Of a DNA stretch of 64,000 nucleotides, positions 51,975-60,679 are shown in pieces; the first letter of the stretch is position 1; each line of letters opens with the position of its first letter. Source of the DNA: an uncultured Desulfovibrio sp. (GTDB taxonomy: Bacteria > Desulfobacterota > Desulfovibrionia > Desulfovibrionales > Desulfovibrionaceae); NCBI GenBank assembly GCA_910587035.1, contig CAJUMQ010000014.1:1-64000 (forward strand). The letters run 5' to 3'. A program made the translations under genes and the position numbers. The notes below the pieces were generated by a model. That model did not search any database and was not told where the DNA came from. It worked only from the letters and a program-made list of their open reading frames with translations.

Positions 51975-53240
51975 ATGACGCGAAAGGATCGCACAGAGGG
52001 AATTTTCAGCCGCCGCGAAGTGCTGGATGAAAGTGAAAGAAGGCAATATTGCCTGATACAGCTCAAGGAGCTGCTCTCCTTTGCCTACCGGTATTCTGAA
52101 GATGTCAAAAAGCGTTTTGACCGAGCCCAGTTTAATGTGGAAAAATTCAAGGTACTGTCCGATATAAAACATATACCCATCCTGAAAAAGAAGGAATTAA
52201 TCTTCCTGCAGTCCATGGGGCCGCGTCTTGGCGGTCTGCTGACCAAGGATATTGGCGAACTTAAGAGGGTTTTTCTCTCACCTGGCCCGATTTTTGATCC
52301 TGAGGACCGCAGCGAGGATTATTGGGGTTATACCGAGGCTTTTTATTCCGTGGGCTTCAGGCCTGGCGATGCTGTGCAAAATACATTCAACTATCAGCTT
52401 ACGCCAGCTGGCCTTATGTTTGAGGAGCCCCTGCGCAATCTGGGCTGCGCCGTTATTCCAGCCGGCCCCACAGATGCCGCCACCCAGCTGGACATAATGC
52501 AGAAATTGCGTGTATCCGGCTATGTGGGCACGCCGAGTTTTTTGATGCATCTTGCGCAAAAGGCGGAGGAGAAGGGCCTCAATCTGCGCAAGGATCTGTT
52601 TCTGGAGGTGGCCTTTGTGACAGGCGAGCGCATGTCTGAAAAAATGCGCTCACAGATGGAGAAAAAATACGACCTGATCATGCGCCAGGGTTATGGCACA
52701 GCCGATGTGGGCTGCATTGGTTATGAATGCTACCATAAATCTGGGCTGCACATTGCCAATCGCTGTTATGTGGAAATTTGCCATCCAGACACGGGCATAC
52801 CCCTCAAGGACGGCGAAGTGGGCGAGATAGTGGTGACAGCCTTCAACAAGACATATCCCCTGATCCGGCTGGCCACTGGCGATCTCTCCTATATAGATCG
52901 CAGACCCTGCGCCTGCGGCCGTACCAGCGCGCGCCTGGGCAGCATTGTTGGCCGGGTGGACACCACAGCCAGAATCATGGGCATGTTTGTGTATCCGCAT
53001 CAGGTGGAGCAGGTTATGAGCCGCTTTGACGAGATCAAACGCTGGCAGATTGAGGTCACCAATCCTGGCGGCATAGATGAAATGACACTTTACATCGAGA
53101 CAAGCGGATTCAGGCGCGAAGAGGAGCTGCTGCACCAGTTCCGCGAGAAAATCAAGCTTCGGCCGGAGCTGAAAATCCTTGAGCCTGGCAGCCTGCCTGC
53201 GCAGATCCGGCCCATTGAGGACAAGAGGCACTGGGATTGA
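51975..53240 (+). CDS. Phenylacetate-CoA ligase-family (PaaK-like) AMP-forming enzyme
   Basis: A 421-residue ANL-superfamily protein. Supporting segments are the PaaK-like QLKELLSFAYRYS start, GTPSFLMHLAQKAEEKG, the adenylate-binding YGTADVGCIGYEC, IRLATGDLS and the hinge-region GRVDTTARIMGMFVYPHQVE, with a C-terminal domain to the end. The usual Ser/Gly-rich P-loop is replaced by LSPGPIFDPEDRSED. The substrate is likely an aryl or short-chain acid but cannot be read. AAGAGGAAGG lies just before the ATG. It follows ruvC by about 110 bp and may be transcribed separately. Confidence 0.88.
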   Translation: MTRKDRTEGIFSRREVLDESERRQYCLIQLKELLSFAYRYSEDVKKRFDRAQFNVEKFKVLSDIKHIPILKKKELIFLQSMGPRLGGLLTKDIGELKRVFLSPGPIFDPEDRSEDYWGYTEAFYSVGFRPGDAVQNTFNYQLTPAGLMFEEPLRNLGCAVIPAGPTDAATQLDIMQKLRVSGYVGTPSFLMHLAQKAEEKGLNLRKDLFLEVAFVTGERMSEKMRSQMEKKYDLIMRQGYGTADVGCIGYECYHKSGLHIANRCYVEICHPDTGIPLKDGEVGEIVVTAFNKTYPLIRLATGDLSYIDRRPCACGRTSARLGSIVGRVDTTARIMGMFVYPHQVEQVMSRFDEIKRWQIEVTNPGGIDEMTLYIETSGFRREEELLHQFREKIKLRPELKILEPGSLPAQIRPIEDKRHWD

Positions 53241-53342
53241 TAGTCTCAGGCGGCCATGTTTGCCTGAAATCAGTCGCATTTTTGTTGGAGCTCAGTGGGC
53301 TGCCATCCACCTTGAAGGGCAGCCAGCCCGGGAGAAATTATC

Positions 53343-53732
53343 ATGAAGGACAACACCAAATCTGGTGAGGCTCTGGATCGCCTGACTGCCTGGTTGCAGC
53401 AGAGGCATGATGATGTCATGTCTGCCGAAAAACAGGCGCTTGCCAGCCTCAAGGCCGGAGAAAATGATGGGTACAGGCAACTGATGCGCCATAAGGCCGA
53501 GCTTCTGGCGGATATGGAGCAGGATGTCGCGGATCTGGTAAGCCAGTTGCCAACGCCTCTGGCCAGCAGTCTTGGTGGCCGCATCGGCCAGTTTTCGCGC
53601 AGCGCCGCCATGGCCTTGAATCTCGATTCTGTATTCTACATGTCGGCCCTTTTGTATCGTGATGATCACAAGGAGGGTGAGCCGGACAATCTGGCTCTTT
53701 TTATAACAGAAATAAAAAACAGCAGGGGTTAG
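53343..53732 (+). CDS. Uncharacterised helical protein
   Basis: A 129-residue, mostly alpha-helical and soluble protein that I do not recognise. It has an acidic/Gln-rich first half suggestive of a coiled coil (about 10-60) and a conserved-looking PTPLASSLGGRIGQFSRSAA segment. There are no Cys residues, membrane segments or catalytic motifs. GGGAGA lies about 7 nt before the ATG. It is 2 bp from the Dabb-family gene and probably co-translated with it. Confidence 0.75.
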   Translation: MKDNTKSGEALDRLTAWLQQRHDDVMSAEKQALASLKAGENDGYRQLMRHKAELLADMEQDVADLVSQLPTPLASSLGGRIGQFSRSAAMALNLDSVFYMSALLYRDDHKEGEPDNLALFITEIKNSRG

Positions 53733-53734
53733 GC

Positions 53735-54040
53735 ATGATCAGGCATATTGTATGGTGGACATTAAAGGAACATGCCAATGGGCGCACCAGGGACGAAAAT
53801 GCCATGCATATTCTCAAGTCATCGGCAATGCTTCATGGCCTGCCAAGCTTACGCAGCATAGAGGTCTCCAGCAAAGTGGAAGGCAGCACCACAGTTCCGG
53901 CCCATGTAGTCCTGACCACAACCCATGACAATATTGAGGATCTGCAGGCCTATGCCAATGATCCTGTGCATCTCGAATTTGCGGGGATGGTCAAGGAGCT
54001 GGTATCTTCACGCAATGCCATAGATTTTACCTTTGAATAA
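53735..54040 (+). CDS. Dabb-family (stress-responsive A/B barrel) protein
   Basis: A 101-residue dimeric alpha/beta-barrel-type protein. It opens MIRHIVWWTLKEHA, the family's first strand with its conserved His and Trp, and has the YANDPVHLEF segment that matches the typical YxxHPxHxxF. Function in bacteria is unknown; plant and fungal members bind small aromatic or polyketide intermediates. It is followed by a strong hairpin terminator. Confidence 0.85.
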   Translation: MIRHIVWWTLKEHANGRTRDENAMHILKSSAMLHGLPSLRSIEVSSKVEGSTTVPAHVVLTTTHDNIEDLQAYANDPVHLEFAGMVKELVSSRNAIDFTFE

Positions 54041-54085
54041 AATCCGGTTCATGCGGCCAATATGGCTGTGTGGATTTGGATAGAA

Positions 54086-54116
54086 GATGGGGGCCGGCTG
54101 GCCCCCATCCATTTTA
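54086..54116. terminator. Terminator between convergent Dabb and lpdA genes
   Basis: A perfect 10-bp stem (GATGGGGGCC 54086-54095, GGCCCCCATC 54100-54109) with a 4-nt loop is followed on the plus strand by CATTTTAAA. It lies 46 bp after the Dabb stop and 10 bp past the lpdA stop, so it probably serves both genes. Confidence 0.75.
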
Positions 54117-54118
54117 AA

Positions 54119-55534
54119 TCAGTTTTTTTTCTGCAACTGTTTTTTCAGGGCACGGGCCGCCTCAAACATGCCTTCGGCAATGGTGGGATGCGCATGGATG
54201 GTCAGGGCCAGGTCCTCCACATTGTTCATTTTTTTGATTGCCAGCACTCCTTCCGCCAGAATATCGGAGGCATGCACGCCCATAATCTGCACGCCGAGAA
54301 TACGGCCATCATCTGCATTGGCTATGAGTTTGAAAAATCCCGGCAATTCGCCCATGGCCTGTGCCTTGCCAAGTTCCCGTACCTGGGTAGTGCCGCAAAT
54401 CACGTTTGCATATTCAGCCCGCGCCTGCTTCTCCGAGAGGCCTGCGCAGCCGATCTCAGGCTCCGTGAATATGGCGGATGGCACCACGGCATAATCCATG
54501 CGGCCATCGCCGCCGGCCAGGCCTCTGGCCACAGTCAGTCCTTCCATGGCAGCCACATGGGCCAGCATGATATGCGTCGGCCCCAGAACATCGCCAATGG
54601 CATATATGCCGGGCACACTGGTCTGAAGCCTGTCATCAACCTTTATCCAGCCTCTCTTGTCCAGCTCAATGCCGCAACCGGCAATTTCCGGAGTGCAGGG
54701 GGTGCGACCGACCGTTACAAAGACCTTATCGATCTCTATGGCTGCCTCTTTTGCCCTGGCTGCCTCATCGACAAATGGAGAAGGGGTGATACGGGCATGG
54801 ACAACATCGTTTTCAATGCGCGTCTCTGAAACTGTGGCTCCTGTGATCATTCTTATCTTGCGTTTGCGCATCTCTCTTGCCAAAAGGGAGCTGATGTCGT
54901 GATCCACAGAAGGCAGAGGCAGCAGTCTGTCCTGGCCTTCGACAATGGTGACATCACTGCCAAAGGAGCGATAGATGCAGGCCAGCTCGCAGCCAATGAC
55001 GCCGCCGCCTACAATCAGCAATCTTTGCGGCACTGTTTCCAGATCCAGGGCGTCATTGCTGTTTAAGATGAATTTATGGTCAAAGGGCAGGCCGGGCAAT
55101 TCCAGAATGCCGGATCCGGTGGCAATGAGCACTGCATCGCCCTCAATTATTTCCTCGCCATTGGGGGTGCGCACTGCAACCTGTCCTGAATTGAGCGGGC
55201 GCCCGCGCCCCTGGATGAGTTTGATCCTGAGTTTGGCGCAGGTTTTTTCAAGGCCGCCGGTGAGGGTTTTTATGACAGTGTTTTTGCGTTTCTGCACAAG
55301 GGCGGGATCAATCTGCGGGCCATCGCAACCTGTGACGCCATATTCCGTCATGCGTCTTGCCATAACCAGGGCATCGGCGCATGCGCGCATCGTCTTGGTG
55401 GGGATGCAGCCATGATGCAGGCAGGTGCCACCAATTTCATTTTCATCTATGAGTGTAACATCGATGCCGTTTTCCGCGGCCTCAAAGGCTGCTGTATAGC
55501 CGCCAGGGCCTGCTCCGATTATGGTCAGTCGCAT
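54119..55534 (-). CDS. lpdA: Dihydrolipoyl dehydrogenase
   Basis: FAD-dependent disulfide oxidoreductase (E3) that reoxidises dihydrolipoamide of 2-oxoacid dehydrogenases or the glycine cleavage system. The 471-residue protein has the FAD motif IIGAGPGGYTAAFEA, the redox pair in GGTCLHHGCIPTK, the NAD motif IVGGGVIGCELA, YAIGDVLG, and the C-terminal His-Glu of the dimer interface (TIHAHPTIAE). AAGGAGG lies 4 nt before the ATG. No partner E1/E2 or lipoyl genes are adjacent, so the complex it serves is unknown. Confidence 0.95.
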   Translation of the reverse strand: MRLTIIGAGPGGYTAAFEAAENGIDVTLIDENEIGGTCLHHGCIPTKTMRACADALVMARRMTEYGVTGCDGPQIDPALVQKRKNTVIKTLTGGLEKTCAKLRIKLIQGRGRPLNSGQVAVRTPNGEEIIEGDAVLIATGSGILELPGLPFDHKFILNSNDALDLETVPQRLLIVGGGVIGCELACIYRSFGSDVTIVEGQDRLLPLPSVDHDISSLLAREMRKRKIRMITGATVSETRIENDVVHARITPSPFVDEAARAKEAAIEIDKVFVTVGRTPCTPEIAGCGIELDKRGWIKVDDRLQTSVPGIYAIGDVLGPTHIMLAHVAAMEGLTVARGLAGGDGRMDYAVVPSAIFTEPEIGCAGLSEKQARAEYANVICGTTQVRELGKAQAMGELPGFFKLIANADDGRILGVQIMGVHASDILAEGVLAIKKMNNVEDLALTIHAHPTIAEGMFEAARALKKQLQKKN

Positions 55535-55744
55535 GCTTCCTCCTTAAAAAAGGCTGTTTGCTGAATTGATGATTTCAGTATATTGCCCGTTTATCAATGC
55601 TTCAAGTTGCCCAGGGAACATTATGACAGGATATTATGGCAAATAACCCTGAGAAGCATGTAAATCTTGCGGAATTGCTGTATTTTTTTTAATTTTGAAA
55701 TTTCAGATGTGGATCGATAAACACAGGACAGGAACAGAGGGGAG

Positions 55745-57103
55745 ATGGTTGCCAGACTTTTTGCGCAGGTTGTTGCTTTATGTCTGTTCATGGTTGCGGT
55801 GGAGGCCATGGCTGTCGGCAAGCAGCTCAGTTTTTCCGCGGCAAGGCAAATGCTGCATGAGCGCAGTGATGCCCTTAAGGCTGCTGCAGCCAATGTGGAG
55901 AGCAAAAGAGAGGAGATGGAGGCCACCAAATGGCTGCATGGTCCCACAATTTCCGCCCAGGCTTTTGAACTGTGGGGCGAGACAAGGGTTGATATAGATA
56001 AAAGCGTTCCCACGCCGCTTGGACAAATGCCTGTGCATATTGAGGAAAACTATAATTTCAGCGGACCACGCGCGCAAGTGACAGGCACATTGCCCATCTA
56101 TACTGGCGGAAAAATTCCGGCAGCCAAAAAGGCTGCCAAATATGCCCATGATGAGGCGAAAGCCAGCCAGCAAAATCGTCTGGTGGATCTTGATGCAGAA
56201 TTGATTGGCAAATATTTTGGACTGCAGCTGGCCCTCTCCATTGAAAAGCTGAGACAGGAGACTCTTGAGCAGGAAAATATGGAGCTCGAGCGCGCCATAA
56301 AATTTGAGAAACAGGGCATGATCAGCGCTGTGGAACGCATGGGCGTGCAGGTGGCCCGGGATGAAGCCGAGAGGCAGAGGCTAAAGGCCAGGGATGATGC
56401 CCGCATTGCCAGATTGCAACTGGAGCGGCTGCTTAGGGACAATACATCATCCCATTTGTCCACTCCTCTTTTTGTGCTCAAAAAGCCATTGGCGGATTTG
56501 AAAAAATGGGTGGATCGCGCCCTTGCCGCCAATCCGGCCATAGGCATTATCGAGGCCAGGGTACAGCAGGCGGATCAGGGTGTTGAGGCCAGTAAAAGCT
56601 CTTTTCTGCCCCAGATATTCGCCTTTGGGGAATACAGTTTCATCAGGCATTACCAGACCATGATTGAACCAGCCTGGATGGCTGGTCTGGGAATTAATAT
56701 GACATTGTGGGATGCCAGGGATCGAACAGCCAGCTACAAAAGCGCCAGGGCCACCCTTAGGGAGGCCAAAGCAACCAGGGCGGATGTTGAGAACCAGGTG
56801 CGCACATCCTGCGAAACGGCCTGGCTCAATACCCAGAATGCCAGGGAGCAGTATAATCTCACTGCATCCACAGTAAGCCTTGCGCGGGAGAATTTAAGGC
56901 TGAAAAGCAGGGGCTTTGGCGAGGGACTGTACACTGCCCTGGACGTGACAGAAGCTCGCGACCAGCTGCTTAAGGCGGAGGTGGGCAGAAGGGTTGCTGC
57001 TTATGAATTTGTGGTCAATTATGCCCTGCTCCATGCCATATGCGGAAATATGGATGCCTTTATGAATGCCTATAATAAAAATGAAGTAATTCTGGAAAAA
57101 TAG
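55745..57103 (+). CDS. TolC-family outer-membrane efflux protein
   Basis: A 452-residue outer-membrane channel subunit. A signal peptide (about 1-22, cleavage likely after EAMA) precedes two OEP-type repeats rich in long periplasmic helices. The second has the usual WDARDRTASYKSARATLREAKATRADVENQVR pattern split over residues 310-340 and the ending SLARENLRLKSRGFGEG. It trimerises in the family to a channel-tunnel. GGGGAG precedes the ATG. It heads an export operon with an HlyD-type adaptor 2 bp downstream and two inner-membrane permeases. Confidence 0.92.
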   Translation: MVARLFAQVVALCLFMVAVEAMAVGKQLSFSAARQMLHERSDALKAAAANVESKREEMEATKWLHGPTISAQAFELWGETRVDIDKSVPTPLGQMPVHIEENYNFSGPRAQVTGTLPIYTGGKIPAAKKAAKYAHDEAKASQQNRLVDLDAELIGKYFGLQLALSIEKLRQETLEQENMELERAIKFEKQGMISAVERMGVQVARDEAERQRLKARDDARIARLQLERLLRDNTSSHLSTPLFVLKKPLADLKKWVDRALAANPAIGIIEARVQQADQGVEASKSSFLPQIFAFGEYSFIRHYQTMIEPAWMAGLGINMTLWDARDRTASYKSARATLREAKATRADVENQVRTSCETAWLNTQNAREQYNLTASTVSLARENLRLKSRGFGEGLYTALDVTEARDQLLKAEVGRRVAAYEFVVNYALLHAICGNMDAFMNAYNKNEVILEK

Positions 57104-57105
57104 CC

Positions 57106-58131
57106 ATGGGTGGAGACAATTCGATCGTGGTCGATGCCTCGCATGATAAAAGGCCGGCTGCCATTGGGCGCACGCTACTGGTGGGATTTGTGGCTGCTCT
57201 TGGCCTGTTCATCATCTGGGGGATCTGGCGCGCGGCTTTTCCGCCATTGCCGCCCTTGCAGGGGCAGATGGAGGCACGCACCATAAATGTCTCCTCAAAG
57301 GTGCCCGGTCGCGTGCAGGCCGTGCTTGTTGAAGAAGGCGATTTTGTCAAGGCTGGCCAACCGGTGGCGCGCATGCATCTGCCGGAGATAGAAGCCAAAC
57401 TGTCCCAGGCCCAGGCGCAGGAAAGGGCGGCCAGGGCCAGGCAAAGCCTTGTTGACGAGGGGGCCAGACCCCAGGAAAAGGAGGCCGCCAGGGCCGAATG
57501 GGAGCGGGCCAGCGCGGATGCGGATCTGGCCCTTAAAACATGGCGCCGTATTGAGGCACTGTACAGGGATGGTCTGGTGTCCCGCCAGAAATACGATGAG
57601 GTCCGCGCGCAAATGCTGGCAACTGCCGATCAGGCCAGGGCTGCCAGACAGGTTTATGACATTGCCCTGACAGGCGCCAGGAAGCAGGAAAAAAGCGCTG
57701 CCAGCGAGCAGAGCAGCGAAGCTGCAGCCGGGGTTGAGGAAGTGGAGGCGCTTGCCGACAACAGGCAACTGCTTGCGCCTCGTGCCGGGCAGGTTGACAA
57801 GGTGATTCTTGTGTCCGGCGAGATGGCCGGGGCTGGTTTTCCTGTGCTGACCATTGTCAATCTCGAGGATCAGTGGGCCACTTTCAACATCCGCGAAGAG
57901 CATATGCCAGGCATAAAAATCGGCACAGTTCTCAAGGCGCGAATACCGGCACTGGACGCAAGGGATGTAGACTACCGCATCTATTACATCAGCCCCAGGG
58001 CCAGTTATGCCACATGGCGAAGTACCCGCGAAAACTCCGGATATGACATGAAAACCTTTGAGGTGCGCGCAAGGCCGGAAAAGGCCCCGGATGGATTGAG
58101 GCCAGGCATGAGCGTGCTTGTGGACAGATAG
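57106..58131 (+). CDS. HlyD/EmrA-type periplasmic adaptor (membrane fusion protein)
   Basis: A 341-residue adaptor with one N-terminal transmembrane helix (about 23-45), a lipoyl/barrel-sandwich domain split by a long coiled coil (about 95-215, very Ala/Arg/Glu-rich), and a beta-barrel ending GLRPGMSVLV. The half-motifs SSKVPGRVQAVLVEEGDFV and APRAGQVDKVILVSGE are typical of HlyD/YbhG-type proteins. It should link the TolC-like channel to the inner-membrane permeases next in the operon. Confidence 0.93.
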   Translation: MGGDNSIVVDASHDKRPAAIGRTLLVGFVAALGLFIIWGIWRAAFPPLPPLQGQMEARTINVSSKVPGRVQAVLVEEGDFVKAGQPVARMHLPEIEAKLSQAQAQERAARARQSLVDEGARPQEKEAARAEWERASADADLALKTWRRIEALYRDGLVSRQKYDEVRAQMLATADQARAARQVYDIALTGARKQEKSAASEQSSEAAAGVEEVEALADNRQLLAPRAGQVDKVILVSGEMAGAGFPVLTIVNLEDQWATFNIREEHMPGIKIGTVLKARIPALDARDVDYRIYYISPRASYATWRSTRENSGYDMKTFEVRARPEKAPDGLRPGMSVLVDR

Positions 58132-58134
58132 CGC

Positions 58135-59328
58135 ATGAAGGCTGCGGACTGGCTGAAAGCGGTTGGCCAATGCATGCGCCGGGAGTTCGCCTGCTGGTGC
58201 CGTAAGCCCGGTGAAATACTTTTCTGCGCTTATGCGCCTGTCTTCTGGATGCTTGTTGTCTGGGGCCTTCTGGGGGATGGTGTCATGACACATCTGCCCG
58301 TAGGTTTTGTGGATGACGACAAAAGCCATATCTCGCGCAAGATTGAACAGGCCCTGGCTGCCAACCGGGCCATGGAGCTTGTCGGCCATGAAAACATGGC
58401 AGTGGCCCTTGGCGCATTGCGTGCAGGGGAAATATATGGCGTGGTCAATGTGCCATTTGGCTATAGCAGGGATATGCTTGCCGGGCGCGGCTCCAGCATC
58501 ATTGCCTATCTGGATGAAAACCGCTATGCGATTGCCGGCACCCTCAATGCGGAGATAAGTTCCGTACTCAGTGCCCTGGGCAATGAGAGCCTGTTTGCAA
58601 ACGCTCTTGAGACTGGCGATGGCACAGCCGGAGCCAGCCGCATGATTTCCGTTGTGCATTCGGATTTTTATGCCCTTGGCAATATGCAATACAGTTTTCT
58701 TGCTTTTCTGGGCGCATCCCTGATGCCTGGCGTAATCATGGTTGGCGCCATGCTTGGTTTTGTAACAGCGATTTTGCGGGAAGACTGGCAAAAGGAAGTC
58801 AGACCGTGGCTGCAATCCGCCCAGGGCAGCTTTTCCGCCGCACTGACTGGCAAAATGCTGCCGCACTATGCTCTTTACTGCTTCATCTTCCTTTTCTATA
58901 TGGCGATTTTTTGCGGACAGGGAGGTTTTTCCCCGGCCGGATCCCTGCTTTTATGGTTTATATTTGGCTGCGCCTGTCTGGCAGTATTTATGGCGATGGC
59001 AATACTTTTTGTCGCCATCGCCCCCAATTGGCGTTTCGCTCTGGTGCTGGCATCAGGCTATGCCGCGCCAGCGCTGCCTTTCACCGGATTTTCCATACCC
59101 CTTGATTCCATGGGGGAATACGCGCGTCTGTTTGCGCAATGCCTGCCCCTTACCTGGCTGCTGGAAGGGCAGGCTCAGCAATGGACACTTGGTTCATCAG
59201 TGGCTGGTTCCGGTCCAATTTTTCTGGCTTTTTTTCTGCTGTTCACCATCCCCTGCATCATTGGCTTTCCACTTTTCAAATGGGTTTACAGGCGCAGATA
59301 TCTGAAAAATGCCGGAGATGCGGCATGA
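58135..59328 (+). CDS. ABC-2-type transporter permease, first of a pair
   Basis: A 397-residue inner-membrane protein with ABC-2 topology: one N-terminal helix (about 30-48), a large periplasmic domain (about 50-190) and five or six C-terminal helices. The VDDDKSHISRKIEQAL segment after the first helix and the PFTGFSIPLDSM stretch before the last helices match YhhJ/YbhS-like permeases. It carries no Walker motifs. It overlaps the next permease by 4 bp, so the two are probably made in equal amounts as a heterodimer. Confidence 0.88.
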   Translation: MKAADWLKAVGQCMRREFACWCRKPGEILFCAYAPVFWMLVVWGLLGDGVMTHLPVGFVDDDKSHISRKIEQALAANRAMELVGHENMAVALGALRAGEIYGVVNVPFGYSRDMLAGRGSSIIAYLDENRYAIAGTLNAEISSVLSALGNESLFANALETGDGTAGASRMISVVHSDFYALGNMQYSFLAFLGASLMPGVIMVGAMLGFVTAILREDWQKEVRPWLQSAQGSFSAALTGKMLPHYALYCFIFLFYMAIFCGQGGFSPAGSLLLWFIFGCACLAVFMAMAILFVAIAPNWRFALVLASGYAAPALPFTGFSIPLDSMGEYARLFAQCLPLTWLLEGQAQQWTLGSSVAGSGPIFLAFFLLFTIPCIIGFPLFKWVYRRRYLKNAGDAA

Positions 59329-60524
59329 GTCTTTTCAGATGCTTCTGGCAGACATTGAAGGAGTGCTGCACAAATCTTGCCTGCGCGCCTTTTTTCATGC
59401 TGGCCATTGTCTTTTACGCCATGTATTATTGCTGGCCCTATATGGCGCAACTGCCAGAGCATATTTCAACAGCCATTGTCGACGAGGACAATTCGCCTCT
59501 TTCGCGCAGGCTTGTGCAGGCTTTGCGGGCATCTCCAAATCTGGATGTTCTGCAGGTCACCGCCAACAGGGAGGAGGCCATAGGGCATATGCAGGCGCAA
59601 AATATTGTGACAATTGTTGGAATTCCCCCGGATTTTGAAAAGGACGCGCTGAGCGGCACGCCCACAGCCATGACACTGGTGACAAATGGCGCCTTTATAG
59701 TAAAATCGCGATCTTCTGTGGCGGGAGCATCCGGCCCATTGCGGGAGGCGTCCATGGCTGCCATCTCTGCGGAGCTGGTAAACAATGGCATGTCCCCCTC
59801 CATGCTCAAGCTCTCGGCAATGCGGGCGCCTGGCCTCATCATTCAGCCAATGTTCAACAACATCTCCGGCTATCTGAATTTTGTCGTGCCCATTGTATTT
59901 ATAATAATCATACAGACATTGATGCTTTGCGGCACGGGCATGCTGTTCAATGACTGGTACAGCCAAAGAGAACAGCCGGAAGTATTGATGAATGCCTTAT
60001 GCTCACCCATATATCTGCTGGCTGTGCAGGGCCCTGTGTTTTTGATCAGCTTTTTGTGGACGCTCATCTGCGAGGGGGATATTTTCGCCCTGCATGGAGT
60101 CAATTCATTTCAGAATGTGCCTGCCACATTTGCCATGGCTGCAGCTTTTGCCCTGGCTGTAAGTTCTCTGGCCATTTTGGTGGGCCTGCTGCTGGGGCCG
60201 ACAAATTTTGTTATCCAGGCAGTGGTGATAACATCGTTGCCCTGCGTGTTCATATCCGGAAATCTCTGGCCAGCGCACAACATTCCCATCTATATTCGCG
60301 CTCTAGCATGGCTTTTGCCATCCACTCCCGGATCTTGTGGAATGATGCGGGCCTCGCAATGCGGAGCGACAGTCCATGAGATATTACCATATGCTGCGCA
60401 TCTGATTATTCTCGGATTTGCATACATGGCCATGGCTTTTATTATTTGCCACATCAGAAAAAGTCTCGTTCAACATGTGAATACTGGCGGCCCATCGGCC
60501 ATCTGGAAAAAGGACAGGATATAA
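59325..60524 (+). CDS. ABC-2-type transporter permease, second of a pair
   Basis: A 399-residue homologue of the preceding permease: N-terminal helix (about 20-40), periplasmic domain with the same VDEDNSPLSRRLVQAL motif, and five or six C-terminal helices (PIVFIIIIQTLMLCG onward). The ATG at 59325 is in the ATGA overlap with the first permease; the longer frame to 59139 lies inside that gene. No ATP-binding-cassette gene follows; the next gene is gatA on the opposite strand. Confidence 0.88.
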   Translation: MSLFRCFWQTLKECCTNLACAPFFMLAIVFYAMYYCWPYMAQLPEHISTAIVDEDNSPLSRRLVQALRASPNLDVLQVTANREEAIGHMQAQNIVTIVGIPPDFEKDALSGTPTAMTLVTNGAFIVKSRSSVAGASGPLREASMAAISAELVNNGMSPSMLKLSAMRAPGLIIQPMFNNISGYLNFVVPIVFIIIIQTLMLCGTGMLFNDWYSQREQPEVLMNALCSPIYLLAVQGPVFLISFLWTLICEGDIFALHGVNSFQNVPATFAMAAAFALAVSSLAILVGLLLGPTNFVIQAVVITSLPCVFISGNLWPAHNIPIYIRALAWLLPSTPGSCGMMRASQCGATVHEILPYAAHLIILGFAYMAMAFIICHIRKSLVQHVNTGGPSAIWKKDRI

Positions 60525-60561
60525 AAACAGGCCGCCCTGATTCATCAACCAAAAGCGGCCC
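60525..60561 (-). terminator. Possible terminator of gatA
   Basis: On the minus strand GGCCGC (60560-60555) pairs with GCGGCC (60535-60530) around a 19-nt loop that can form a small inner stem, followed by TGTTTTTAT. The long loop makes this moderate. It is about 120 bp past the gatA stop. Confidence 0.45.
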
Positions 60562-60679
60562 GTTGCGGAGAAATCAGTATTTGTTACCCATGCCTTGGGC
60601 ACGAAGACCACATTAATTCATAACTGTTCCATTGATTATGGCAAGTTGCAGGTTTTTTGGCCAGTTTGCGCAGTCCAAA

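Noticed and set aside
54062..54829. A 255-codon plus-strand frame across the terminator into lpdA antisense
   Set aside because: It starts inside the Dabb/lpdA terminator region and lies opposite clear lpdA motifs.
57295..58866. A 523-codon open frame antisense to the HlyD and first permease genes
   Set aside because: The plus-strand genes have clear family motifs and ribosome-binding sites. The antisense product shows no domain and is a by-product of codon usage.
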